Shown in pieces: positions 1 to 7,746 of a stretch of 64,000 bases of DNA. The position numbers and the translations under genes were made by a program. How positions within the stretch are numbered: the first letter of the stretch is position 1; every line of letters begins with the position of its first letter. The notes below the pieces were generated by a model. That model had not been told where the DNA came from. It saw only the letters and a program-made list of their open reading frames with translations, and made no database searches. Source of the DNA: Bog-473 sp963807675 (GTDB lineage Bacteria > Actinomycetota > Acidimicrobiia > Acidimicrobiales > RAAP-2); NCBI GenBank assembly GCA_963807675.1, contig CAWECP010000012.1, positions 1,550,001-1,614,000 on the forward strand, read 5' to 3'.

Positions 1-1
1 C

Positions 2-838
2 CGCCGCCGTCGGGATGTCCATGTCGTCGAGGATGACCGCCGCGGACTTGCCACCCAGTTCGAGCGTGCAGCGGGCGATCCGCTCGCCACAGATGGCGGC
101 GATCCGTCGTCCAGCGGCCGTTGATCCGGTGAAGGTGATTTTGTCCACGCGTGGATCTCGCACGAGCAACTCCGAGACCTCGCGGTCGGCGGTCAGCACG
201 TTGATGACACCGGGGGGCAGCCCGACCGTTTCGGCGATTTCGGCCAGGATGTACCCCTCGGCGGGCGCCTCGGGCGACGACTTCAATATCACCGTGCATC
301 CGGCGATCAAGGCCGGCGCCAACTTGTAACTGATGAGACCCAGCGGAGCGTTCCACGGGATGATGGCGCCGACGACGCCCACGGGTTCGCGAACCAAGAG
401 CCCGAATTTGCCCGCCGACGGGGTGACCTGCTCCTCGAACGGGTAGGTGTCGGCCAGTCCGGCGTAGTACTCGAAGGTGGCCGCGCCGCCCATGGCCGCA
501 TACTGGGCCACCGAGTGGAGGACGCCGGACTCGCGGGGCCAGAGTTGTCCAAGGTCGCCGGCCCGCTCGCGCAGGCCGTCCGCCAGGGCGCGTAGATAAC
601 CGGCGCGCTCGAGATGCGACATCCGAGCCCACGGGCCCTGGTCGAAGGCGCGGCGGGCGGCCTCGACCGCATTCGCGACATCCTCATCCTTCGCTTCGGC
701 CACGGACAGAAAGACGCTCTCGTTGGTCGAGTCGGTCACGTCAATGGTGTCCCTCGAAGATGGGTCCACCCAGGAGCCGCCGATGAAGAGCTGCTCCGCG
801 TGGCGCAAGGACGGCACCGTGTCGTTCGTCACAGTCAT
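2..838 (-). CDS. aldehyde dehydrogenase, partial (C-terminal part beyond the left edge)
   Basis: NAD(P)-dependent aldehyde dehydrogenase, oxidising an aldehyde to the acid. About 279 codons are present. The N-terminal cofactor domain is visible, with PWNAPL in the substrate/cofactor tunnel, the ILKSSPEAP stretch, FTGSTAAG and LELGGKSA. The catalytic cysteine and the rest of the catalytic domain lie off the window. Two start codons are close together at 844 and 838. A GAGAGG ribosome-binding site sits 7 nt before 838 but only 1 nt before 844, so 838 is chosen. A perfect 16-bp palindrome lies just upstream (850-865). The preceding gene on the same strand is a CoA-transferase, which suggests acyl-CoA/aldehyde metabolism, but the substrate cannot be read from the sequence. 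Confidence 0.9.
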   Translation of the reverse strand, partial: MTVTNDTVPSLRHAEQLFIGGSWVDPSSRDTIDVTDSTNESVFLSVAEAKDEDVANAVEAARRAFDQGPWARMSHLERAGYLRALADGLRERAGDLGQLWPRESGVLHSVAQYAAMGGAATFEYYAGLADTYPFEEQVTPSAGKFGLLVREPVGVVGAIIPWNAPLGLISYKLAPALIAGCTVILKSSPEAPAEGYILAEIAETVGLPPGVINVLTADREVSELLVRDPRVDKITFTGSTAAGRRIAAICGERIARCTLELGGKSAAVILDDMDIPTAA

Positions 839-849
839 TGTCATACCTC

Positions 850-865
850 TCATCGTCGACGATGA
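850..865. promoter_or_regulatory. 16-bp perfect palindrome upstream of the aldehyde dehydrogenase
   Basis: TCATCGTCGACGATGA reads identically on both strands. It ends 12 bp before the preferred start codon (838) and adjoins the ribosome-binding site. The position fits a repressor operator or an mRNA hairpin that hides the ribosome site. No adjacent regulator gene points to a specific binding protein. The rest of 839-1111 shows nothing that I can identify. Confidence 0.4.
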
Positions 866-1111
866 TCAGACTTCGCTGGTCGGTCTCGAAGGTACTCCTC
901 CGATGGGGGGAAGACGAATGCCTTCCACCGCCGTCGCCGACGCGGTCTGTCCCGCGTGGATCGTGCTCTGCCTCGCTTCGGCCACCCGGCCCGGCTCGTC
1001 GCCGTCGCCGTCCACACGTCGACCGCCCTGACGGTAGGCATCGTCCTGGCCACCGCCTTCGGCCGCTTCTCCAGCTCTGAGCGCCGGACGGGAACGGCTG
1101 TCAACCGCCCC

Positions 1112-2413
1112 TCAGGCCCGGCCGAGGCCGTCGGCGACCTGGCGCAGACCCGGGCGGAAGTCGGGGTGCGCGATGTCCACCAGGGCATGCGCCCGCTCGC
1201 GCACGGTCAACCCGGTCAGCTCCGCCGCGCCGTACTCGGTGATGACGACACCGGTGTGGTGGCGCGGCGTCGAGACGACCGAGCCCTCCGGGAGCAGCCC
1301 GGCGATGCGTGAGACGACCTCGCCGTCGCGCTCCACGGTCGAGCGGAGACAGACGAGCGAGTGCGCGTCCAGGTGGAACTCGGCCCCCGCCACGAAGTCC
1401 TCGTGGCCGCCGACGCCCGAGATCTGCTTGCCGTCGATGCTGTCGGCGACCACCTGTCCGTAGAGATCGACCGACAGGGCGCCGTTGATCGATACCAGAT
1501 TGGCATTCTGCGCAATCACGGTCGGGTCGTTGACCACCTCCACCGGAAGGAAGGCCACGTCTCCGTTCCCGTCCAGCCACTCGTACAGCTCGGCCGTGCC
1601 GAGGGCGAAGGTCGTCACCGAGACTCCATCGAAGACGCCCTTGGCGTCGTTGCTGACCTTGCCGGACTGGTGCAGCCGCATGAGCCCGCTGGTGAACATC
1701 TCCGAGTGGACGCCGAAGCCGCCCAGGGGCCCCCGGGCCAGCTCGTTGGCCACGACGTTGGGAATGGCCCCGATGCCCGTCTGCAGGGTCGACCCGTCCT
1801 TGACGTAGGCCAGCGCATGGAGGGCGATGGCCTCGTCCACCTCGTCGGTCGGGGGCTCGGACAGGGCGAACGGCGTCGCGCTCGTCTCCACCAGGACGTC
1901 GACCAGCTCGAGGGGCAGGGTGTTCTCGTAGCGAGGGGGCAGGCTGTTCGTGCGCGGCAGGTGGGGGTTGACCTCCACCAGGAGCACCCGGTCCGGATCG
2001 CGGCCGGCCCGGAGCAGCTCGGGCCGGGTGGCGCCGACGTGCAACGAGAGGTTCACCGTGCCGGACTCGTCGGGCGGCGCCCCCTGGACCACCATGACCC
2101 GCGGCGCGAACTTGGCCAGGATCGGCGCGAACTGGCGGAAGCCTCCGGGCACCAGCTCGACCCGGTGGCCCGAGCCGTGCAACAGGCGCTCCGCCGGCCC
2201 GAAGAAACCGCAACGGTAGGAGACCCCGGGCTTGGTGAACACCTCGTAGAAGTTCAGGCAGAGCGCTCCGCCGACCTGCAGATCCTGCCAGTCGTCGCGG
2301 GAGCCGAGGGCGGTGAGGAACGTGTTCGGGTTGGCGGGGCCGAGGCCGAACCCGATCGAGTCGATCCGGCGGATCATGGCCACGGCCTCCTCGGCCGTGC
2401 AGACGGTGGGCAT
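1112..2413 (-). CDS. acetyl-CoA hydrolase/transferase family protein
   Basis: CoA-transferase of the acetyl-CoA hydrolase / 4-hydroxybutyrate CoA-transferase family, which moves CoA between carboxylic acids through a glutamyl-CoA thioester. It has 433 residues from the chosen ATG, the usual family length. GVHSEMFTSG carries the probable catalytic glutamate, and the C-terminal stretch GVVITEYGAAELTGLT is typical of the family. The frame stays open to 2605, but the extra residues are low in family character, so the ATG at 2413 (TAEEAVAMI follows) is preferred; GTG codons at 2419 and 2422 are alternatives. The ribosome site is weak. The gene lies between the STAS gene and the aldehyde dehydrogenase, all on the minus strand. 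Acid substrate unknown. Confidence 0.85.
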   Translation of the reverse strand: MPTVCTAEEAVAMIRRIDSIGFGLGPANPNTFLTALGSRDDWQDLQVGGALCLNFYEVFTKPGVSYRCGFFGPAERLLHGSGHRVELVPGGFRQFAPILAKFAPRVMVVQGAPPDESGTVNLSLHVGATRPELLRAGRDPDRVLLVEVNPHLPRTNSLPPRYENTLPLELVDVLVETSATPFALSEPPTDEVDEAIALHALAYVKDGSTLQTGIGAIPNVVANELARGPLGGFGVHSEMFTSGLMRLHQSGKVSNDAKGVFDGVSVTTFALGTAELYEWLDGNGDVAFLPVEVVNDPTVIAQNANLVSINGALSVDLYGQVVADSIDGKQISGVGGHEDFVAGAEFHLDAHSLVCLRSTVERDGEVVSRIAGLLPEGSVVSTPRHHTGVVITEYGAAELTGLTVRERAHALVDIAHPDFRPGLRQVADGLGRA

Positions 2414-2635
2414 GGCCACCACTTTCGCATCGGTCGGGGCCGCCGGGCATCTCGGCGGGCCGTCTCCCGCAGGGCTCATCGACCCGAAATCAATGACTTT
2501 CGGCTCTACTCGCCCGGCCGGACCGCCCGGCAGAATGGCTGAGACACCCTCCTCTTCCCAGACAACGGTGCTTGGAGAATGGCGGCCACCCCCCTCGGTC
2601 GCCATTTTCCAATTCTGGAGCAGCCCCCGATTGCC

Positions 2636-2989
2636 TCAGGCGGCGGCCGACCTGACGCGCACCTGGCCTCCGCGCGCCGCGATGCGCCGCTGGATCCGCT
2701 CCATGACAACCCGGCCGGACCTCGTGATGCGCACCGCGCGGGCATCGAGGTCGAAGCGAAACTTGCCCTCGGCCAGGCACTCGTCGAACACCCGGTCCAA
2801 ATTGGCGCCGGTCGACTCGTCGAGCGTTCCCGCCAACCGGACGGCGACCGGGGTCGACGACTCGTCGATCCACATCTCGAGGGCGACGTCGTCCCGCCAG
2901 GCCCGGTCGGGCTGCCGAACGAAGGCGAGGGTCGAGCGGTGGTCCCCGTCGCCGCCGTCGCTGCGTTCCATCTCCTGGTCGGCAGGCAT
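2636..2989 (-). CDS. STAS-domain-like protein (anti-sigma-antagonist type)
   Basis: Small protein of 117 residues. The core VAVRLAGTLDEST followed by a Leu/Phe-rich helix and a second strand resembles STAS domains, which act as anti-anti-sigma switches or ligand sensors. I see no clear phosphorylatable serine in the usual DSSG position, so a classical SpoIIAA-type switch is uncertain. The ATG at 2989 has GAGGGAG about 12 nt upstream; a GTG at 2992 is slightly better spaced. No partner kinase or sigma factor is adjacent. It is the first gene of a minus-strand run that continues with the CoA-transferase, with a 222-bp gap between them. Confidence 0.5.
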   Translation of the reverse strand: MPADQEMERSDGGDGDHRSTLAFVRQPDRAWRDDVALEMWIDESSTPVAVRLAGTLDESTGANLDRVFDECLAEGKFRFDLDARAVRITRSGRVVMERIQRRIAARGGQVRVRSAAA

Positions 2990-3219
2990 CACGTGTGCTA
3001 GCTCCCTCGCTGGGGTTGTGGGGAGGCGCCGGAATGGCCGCCTCTCGGTCTTGGAATTCTGTGCAGCCCCCCTTTCACCGACTAGGGCCAAACGTCACAC
3101 CTTGGCCACAAGAGGTTCGGGCGCCGTCACCCATGTGACATACGGCCCTGCCACAAAGTGAGGCGAGGGCGCATGCTGGGCACAACCCGACCGGCGCAGT
3201 GACGATGGAGTCGCCACAC

Positions 3220-3555
3220 ATGTCCATGTACACCCAACTTCTCGATGCCGCCTACGGCGAGCGGCCGCACCCTCTCGAGGAGGGAAGCGCGGTGGCCGAG
3301 GTACTGCGCTGCCGTTTCGAGCTCGAGGAACATGTCCCGCCCGGCATCGACCCCGACGCGGTGCCGGTCGTCCTGGCCCTCCAGGTCGGCTACGACGTGG
3401 CGCTGCTCGGGCTGGCCCGCCTGCTCGGCGTGGAGACGGACCCCAGCCGGTTCGAGCAGCCCCAGCGCGAGCGTGAGCGGCTGGAGCAGGCCCTGAGGGA
3501 TCTGGGTATCCGCCTCGAGGTGCCGGTCGCCGAAGAGTCGTCCGCCGACGCCTGA
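3220..3555 (+). CDS. hypothetical small acidic protein
   Basis: I do not recognise this 111-residue protein. It begins MSMYTQLLDAAYGE, has a hydrophobic middle helix (VGYDVALLGLARLLGV) and ends in a charged helix rich in Glu and Arg (QPQRERERLEQALRDLG). It has no signal peptide or membrane span. Frame-compatible starts exist at 3199 (GTG), 3205 and 3220; a GGAG sits 9 nt before 3220, so this one is chosen. It converges on the DevR-like regulator gene with only 17 bp between the stops. Confidence 0.55.
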   Translation: MSMYTQLLDAAYGERPHPLEEGSAVAEVLRCRFELEEHVPPGIDPDAVPVVLALQVGYDVALLGLARLLGVETDPSRFEQPQRERERLEQALRDLGIRLEVPVAEESSADA

Positions 3556-3572
3556 CGACAAGGACCGTCGGG

Positions 3573-4262
3573 TTACGTCCCGCTGGCGTCCGAGCGCGCC
3601 TCGTGCGCCAACCGCTCGTTGAGCCGGGCCGCGAACGTGGCCGCCTGGGTCCGGCGCTCCATGCCGAGCTTGGCCAGCAGGTTGGAGACGTAGTTCTTCA
3701 CGGTCTTCTCGGCCAGGAACATCGTTTCCGCGATCTGGCGGTTCGTCTTGCCCTCGGCGATCAGGTCCAGGATGCGCCGCTCCTGGGGCGTCAAGCTGGC
3801 CAGCCGCGGGTCGCCCTGGGGACCCTCGCGCAGCCGCTCGAGCACCCGCTCGGTCAACCCCGGGTCGAGCAGCGACTCGCCCGCCCCGGCGCGGCGGATG
3901 GTGTCGAGGAGGTCGAGGCTGCCCACCTGCTTCAGGACGTAGCCCGCCGCTCCCGCCATGATGGACGCGATCAGCGCCTCGTCGTCGGCGTACGACGTGA
4001 GCATGACACAGGCGATGTTGGGATCGCTGGAGCGGACCTCCCGGCAGACCGCCACCCCGCTCCCGTCGGGCAGCCGCACGTCGAGGATGGCCACGTCCGG
4101 CCTGGTGGGCGGAATCCGCGCCAGCGCCTCCGCCACCGTGCCCGCCTCGCCCACGACCCTGATGTCATCGCTGGCCTCGAGCAGCGCGCGGAGCCCGGTG
4201 CGCACAACCTCGTGGTCGTCGAGCAGGAAGACAGCCAGGGGCACAGGCAGACATCTTCCCAT
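3573..4262 (-). CDS. NarL/FixJ-family response regulator, DevR/DosR-like
   Basis: Two-domain response regulator of 229 residues. The receiver domain has the acidic pair D15-D16, the phosphoacceptor Asp61 in ILDVRLPDGSG and the lysine in GYVLKQ. The LuxR-type helix-turn-helix contains LTPQERRILDLIAEGKTNRQIAE-type sequence and a recognition helix ending AEKTVKNYVSNLLAKLGM. The sequence around the HTH strongly recalls the hypoxia/NO regulator DevR (DosR). The frame is open to 4454, but homology starts near PLAVFLLDD; ATG 4262 and GTG 4244 are the candidates. No sensor kinase is nearby. The gene is divergent from a universal stress protein gene, a classic DevR target class, and an inverted repeat lies between them. 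Confidence 0.85.
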   Translation of the reverse strand: MGRCLPVPLAVFLLDDHEVVRTGLRALLEASDDIRVVGEAGTVAEALARIPPTRPDVAILDVRLPDGSGVAVCREVRSSDPNIACVMLTSYADDEALIASIMAGAAGYVLKQVGSLDLLDTIRRAGAGESLLDPGLTERVLERLREGPQGDPRLASLTPQERRILDLIAEGKTNRQIAETMFLAEKTVKNYVSNLLAKLGMERRTQAATFAARLNERLAHEARSDASGT

Positions 4263-4332
4263 TTCGGAGGCGGCCTCGCCTGGCCGGCACCGGCGGAAGG
4301 CCGCGGGAAGCTGGGTAGGCTCCACCGGGCAG

Positions 4333-4352
4333 GCGGGACCGCGGGGTCCCCG
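4333..4352. promoter_or_regulatory. inverted repeat between the DevR-like gene and the USP gene
   Basis: The arms GGGACC and GGTCCC (4335-4340 and 4345-4350) face each other across GCGG. Mycobacterial DevR boxes use GGGAC and GTCCC half-sites separated by 4 bp; here the GGGAC/GTCCC cores are 6 bp apart, so it is similar but not identical. It lies 27-44 bp before the USP start, a sensible activator or repressor position. Binding by the neighbouring regulator is inference. Confidence 0.35.
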
Positions 4353-4378
4353 CATCCCGGTCAGGAGGAGAGGCACCG

Positions 4379-4825
4379 ATGACAACCGCGCCAGCGTCTC
4401 GCTCGGGCAGGATCGTCGTGGGCGTCGACGGGTCGCCGTCGTCGCTCGACGCACTGGCCTGGGCGGCCCAGCAGGCGGAGCGCACCGGCGCCGCGCTCGA
4501 GCTCGTGAGCACGTGGGAGTGGCCGTCGAGCCTCGGCTGGGCCGTGCCGGTGCCCGACAACTTCGATCCCGAGGCCGACGTCCGGCACGCGCTCCACGCG
4601 GCGACGGAGCCGGTGCGGGCGGCCCACCCGGACCTGCAGATCAACGACCGTGTGGTGAACGGGCACCCCGCTCCCACCTTGGTCGAGGCCTCGAAGGGAG
4701 CTGACCTGCTGGTGGTGGGCAGCCGCGGCCACGGTGAGTTCCTCGGCATGGTCATCGGCTCGGTCAGCGAGTTCTGCGCCGCTCACGCCCACTGTCCCGT
4801 CCTGGTGCACCGGGCGACGGCGTAG
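4379..4825 (+). CDS. universal stress protein (UspA family, ATP-binding type)
   Basis: Single-domain UspA protein of 148 residues, a cytoplasmic stress protein. It starts with the family strand RIVVGVDGSPSSLDAL and carries the ATP-binding signature G-2X-G-9X-G(S/T) as GSRGHGEFLGMVIGSVS at residues 114-130, so nucleotide binding is expected. A strong AGGAGGAG ribosome site (4363-4370) fixes the start. In mycobacteria many USP genes belong to the DevR hypoxia regulon; the divergent DevR-like gene and the inverted repeat between them suggest the same control here. Confidence 0.92.
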   Translation: MTTAPASRSGRIVVGVDGSPSSLDALAWAAQQAERTGAALELVSTWEWPSSLGWAVPVPDNFDPEADVRHALHAATEPVRAAHPDLQINDRVVNGHPAPTLVEASKGADLLVVGSRGHGEFLGMVIGSVSEFCAAHAHCPVLVHRATA

Positions 4826-4848
4826 CCCTCAGGCCATCCGGGGCGGCC

Positions 4849-5889
4849 TCACGAACTCAGCTCGTCGTCGATGCGGTCGATGGCCCGCTGGCGCTCCGAC
4901 CCGGCCGCCCGCACCTGCGCCAGCCCCGGCCCGCCGGACGTCGGCCTCTCCGCGTCGACGGGCGAGCCGATCAACGCGCCGAGCGTCGCCTGCACCGAGG
5001 ACTGCAGCGACACCGGGTTGTACCCGCCCTCGAGGAAGAGGGCCAGGCGGCCCGGTCGCGGCGCGAACTCGCTGACCAGGCGGGCCAGCTCGGCGAAATC
5101 GCCGCTCGAGAGCGCCAGCCGGGCAAGCGGGTCGTCGCGGTGGGCGTCGAAGCCGCACGAGACGAGCACCCAGTCGGGGGCGAAGTCCTCGATGGCGGGC
5201 CGAGCCGTGACGTCAACGGCGGCTCGCGCCACGTCACCGGTCGCGCCCGGCGGCAGCGGGACGTTGACCGTCAACCCCGGCGCCCGGGTCCCGCCCACCT
5301 CGTCCGCTGCGCCGGTCCCCGGGTAGAGCGGGTGCTGGTGCGTCGAGACGTAGAGCACAGTGGGATCGTCCCAGAAGATGGCTTGGGTCCCGTTGCCGTG
5401 ATGCACGTCCCAGTCGACGATCAGCACCCGCTCTCCGCGCGCGGTGCGCGAGGCCGCAGCCACGGCGACGTTGTTCAGCAGGCAGAACCCCATGGCTCGG
5501 TCCGCGGTGGCGTGGTGTCCGGGGGGGCGCACGGCCACGAACGCGACCCCGTCGCCCAGCCGTTCGAGTTCGTCGAGAGCGGCCACGCCGGCGCCGGCGG
5601 CGCGGCGTGCCGCGGTCCACGAGTCGGGCCGGGCGTAGGTGTCCGCGTCGACGTCACCACCGCCGTCGGCGCAGAAGGCTTCGAGTCGGGCCAAATAGGC
5701 GGTGTCGTGCACGCGGGCCAGCTCCTCGGGCGTGGCCTCGACCAGGTCGGACCGGACGACGTCGTCGCCCAGCCCGAGGGTGCGCACCCCGTCCATGACG
5801 GCCACCAGCCGCGAGGGCCGCTCGGGATGGTGCGGGCCGCCGTCATGCTCGCTGATCCCGCTGGGGCCGGCGAGCACGAGCGCGGTCAC
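4849..5889 (-). CDS. histone-deacetylase-family (AcuC/APAH-like) hydrolase
   Basis: Zinc-dependent deacetylase of the arginase/HDAC fold, 346 residues. Visible motifs are HHPERPSRL near the N-terminus, the catalytic pair in RPPGHHATADRAMGFC (H125-H126), the zinc-binding VDWDVHHGNGT (D161, H163), FDAHRDDPLA with the third ligand, and LEGGYN with the active-site Tyr. Bacterial members remove acetyl groups from proteins (for example acetyl-CoA synthetase) or from acetylpolyamines; which applies here is unclear. The start is GTG with a TAGCAT -10 box (5896-5901) 6 nt upstream, indicating a leaderless mRNA. It is divergent from the alcohol dehydrogenase over 59 bp. Confidence 0.88.
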   Translation of the reverse strand: MTALVLAGPSGISEHDGGPHHPERPSRLVAVMDGVRTLGLGDDVVRSDLVEATPEELARVHDTAYLARLEAFCADGGGDVDADTYARPDSWTAARRAAGAGVAALDELERLGDGVAFVAVRPPGHHATADRAMGFCLLNNVAVAAASRTARGERVLIVDWDVHHGNGTQAIFWDDPTVLYVSTHQHPLYPGTGAADEVGGTRAPGLTVNVPLPPGATGDVARAAVDVTARPAIEDFAPDWVLVSCGFDAHRDDPLARLALSSGDFAELARLVSEFAPRPGRLALFLEGGYNPVSLQSSVQATLGALIGSPVDAERPTSGGPGLAQVRAAGSERQRAIDRIDDELSS

Positions 5890-5948
5890 CCTCTCATGCT
5901 ACGAGCCGACCGCTGGCGCGTCGCCGGGCCCGCCCTACGCTGAGCGGG
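5890..5948. promoter_or_regulatory. back-to-back leaderless promoters
   Basis: This 59-bp divergent region holds TAGCAT (minus strand, 5896-5901) 6 nt before the deacetylase GTG, and TACGCT (plus strand, 5936-5941) 7 nt before the dehydrogenase GTG. Both match actinobacterial TANNNT -10 boxes, so transcription should begin at or next to each start codon. Confidence 0.5.
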
Positions 5949-6947
5949 GTGGCCAGCATGCTGGTGTGGGCGGTCGACCGCCCCGGTCCGATCGATGGCG
6001 GCCCGCTCGTGCAGGTCGAGCGGCCGGTGCCCGAGCCGGGCCCCGCACAGGTGCGCGTGCGCGTGCGCGCCTGCGGGGTGTGCCGCACCGACCTCCACCT
6101 GGCCGAGGGGGACCTGGCCCCCCGCCACCCGTTGGTGGTGCCCGGGCACGAGGTTGTCGGCGCCGTCGACGCACTCGGCGAGGGCAGCACTCGCTGGCGC
6201 GTGGGAGATCGCATCGGGGTGCCCTGGCTGGCGCACACCTGCGGCCGCTGCCGCTTCTGCACGTCGGGACGCGAGAACCTGTGCATCGACCCGCGCTTCA
6301 CGGGCTGGGACCTCGACGGAGGCTACGCCGAATTCACCGTCGTCGACGAGGCATACGCCTACGCGCTGCCCGAGGGCTTCGACGACGTCGAGGTCGCTCC
6401 CCTGCTGTGCGCGGGCATCATCGGCTATCGCGCCCTCCAGCGGGCCAACCTGCCGGAAGGCGGGCGCCTCGGGATCTACGGCTTCGGCGGTTCGGCCCAT
6501 CTCACCGCGCAGGTCGCGCTGGCCCACGGTGCGCGCGTGCACGTCATGACGCGCTCAGCCGAAGCACGAGCCCTCGCGCTCGAGCTCGGCGCCGCCAGCG
6601 CCGGCGACGCGGCACCCGAGCCGCTCGACGCCGCCATCCTGTTCGCCCCGGCAGGCGCGCTCGTGCCACCGGCGCTGGCCGCGCTCGACCGCGGCGGGAC
6701 CCTCGCCATCGCGGGCATCTACCTCAGCGACGTACCCTCGCTCAACTATCAGGATCACCTCTTCGAAGAGCGGGGTGTGCAGAGCGTGACGGCCAACACA
6801 CGACACGACGGTGAAGCCTTCCTGGCCGAGGCGTCCCGCATCGGCCTGCGCGTCTCGGCCGTCCCGTACCCGATGGACCAGGCCGACGTCGCGCTGCGCG
6901 ACCTGGCGCACGACCGCGTCAACGGAGCGGCCGTGCTTGTTGCCTAA
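5949..6947 (+). CDS. zinc-dependent alcohol dehydrogenase (MDR family)
   Basis: Medium-chain dehydrogenase/reductase of 332 residues, interconverting alcohols and aldehydes with NAD(P). Catalytic zinc ligands C45 and H67-E68 lie in CGVCRTD and PGHEVVG; the structural zinc loop has C98, C101, C104 and C112. The Rossmann domain shows a modified nucleotide motif IYGFGGSAHL. It most resembles the AdhA-type alcohol dehydrogenases of actinobacteria. GTG 5949 lies 7 nt after a TACGCT -10 box, supporting a leaderless start; ATG 5958 is the alternative. The substrate cannot be deduced. Confidence 0.88.
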   Translation: MASMLVWAVDRPGPIDGGPLVQVERPVPEPGPAQVRVRVRACGVCRTDLHLAEGDLAPRHPLVVPGHEVVGAVDALGEGSTRWRVGDRIGVPWLAHTCGRCRFCTSGRENLCIDPRFTGWDLDGGYAEFTVVDEAYAYALPEGFDDVEVAPLLCAGIIGYRALQRANLPEGGRLGIYGFGGSAHLTAQVALAHGARVHVMTRSAEARALALELGAASAGDAAPEPLDAAILFAPAGALVPPALAALDRGGTLAIAGIYLSDVPSLNYQDHLFEERGVQSVTANTRHDGEAFLAEASRIGLRVSAVPYPMDQADVALRDLAHDRVNGAAVLVA

Positions 6948-7154
6948 TCACTGCAAGCACCCTTCTCCGGGCGCGGCGCGTCGCTTCGTCCAGGAAGGCG
7001 CCGACGGTGCCCCAGCCGATTTACGTCGAAGCGTTGTCACAGGGCCCTTGGCGATAGGTCCTGGAGCTCTCGACTGGGGCACGCACGCCGGCAGTGCGAT
7101 CAGGCGGTAGATCGCTACTCCACATTATTCCCTACGCAGGCCCCGTTAAACACC

Positions 7155-7187
7155 CAGGATTTCATAAAATTTCAGAAAATCCTGAAA
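7155..7187. terminator. AT-rich alternative hairpins between convergent genes
   Basis: CAGGATTT (7155-7162) pairs with AAATCCTG (7177-7184), and an overlapping alternative pairs TTTCAG with CTGAAA (7170-7187). The patch is strikingly AT-rich for this genome and lies between the convergent alcohol dehydrogenase and Nudix genes, so a weak bidirectional terminator is likely. On the plus strand it is followed by CCCTTTT. Nothing else is evident in 6948-7202. Confidence 0.4.
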
Positions 7188-7202
7188 CCCTTTTGCAACC
7201 GA

Positions 7203-7640
7203 TCAGACAACGCGTTCTACCTGGTCAGCAGCCATGAGCACCGCTGCCAGCTCCTGATCACGGGGGTAGGACAACATCCGGGTTGCGTCTGGAAGGCCCA
7301 CCCAGCGCAATTCGTCGACCTCTGCATTCGGAGTGAAAGCACCTTCGAGGGACTCCATGACCCAGTAGGCCACGGCCTTCGGACGGCCCTTGCGGTCGAT
7401 GTATTCGGTGTGTCCGATGAAACGCAGGAGCCGGCAGGACAGCCCGGTCTCCTCCCCGACCTCCCGCAGCGCCGCCTCTTCGAAGCTCTCACCCTCCTCG
7501 AGCTTTCCCTTCGGGAACGACCAGTCCTGGTGCACCGGGCGGTGGACGAGCGCGACCTGCAACTCGCCGCGCTCGCGGCGCACCACGAGGCCTCCGGCCG
7601 CCTGGACGACCTCTGTCGGTGAAGGGAGCTCCGCAGTCAT
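7203..7640 (-). CDS. Nudix hydrolase (MutT1/diadenosine-polyphosphate type)
   Basis: Nudix pyrophosphohydrolase of 145 residues. The Nudix box is complete: G-x5-E-x7-REV-x-EE-x-GL starting at the G of FPKGKLEEGESFEEAALRE. WSFPKGKLEEGE is characteristic of the MutT1/Ap4A-type branch, which acts on dinucleoside polyphosphates or oxidised nucleotides. The frame is open upstream to 8027, but that part is antisense to the CYTH-CHAD gene; homology begins after ATG 7640. It is divergent from the CYTH-CHAD gene. In mycobacteria mutT1 lies beside polyphosphate kinase, so the pairing with a polyphosphate-type protein is suggestive. Confidence 0.88.
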   Translation of the reverse strand: MTAELPSPTEVVQAAGGLVVRRERGELQVALVHRPVHQDWSFPKGKLEEGESFEEAALREVGEETGLSCRLLRFIGHTEYIDRKGRPKAVAYWVMESLEGAFTPNAEVDELRWVGLPDATRMLSYPRDQELAAVLMAADQVERVV

Positions 7641-7746
7641 CGCTCTTCGCACCACCGCCCGCACCTTACCGCCGCGCTCGCTCCGACTGGTGTCTTTGCC
7701 CACCTCGACCCTCGTCGGTTCCCCACGCCGCACTAGCCTGGCCAGG

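Noticed and set aside
845..1111. Possible small gene between the CoA-transferase and aldehyde dehydrogenase
   Set aside because: All frames give Arg/Ser/Pro-rich sequence with no ribosome site or recognisable pattern.
1101..2450. 449-residue alternative frame overlapping the CoA-transferase on the same strand
   Set aside because: Arg/Gly-rich shadow without any family motif; the other frame encodes a full CoA-transferase.
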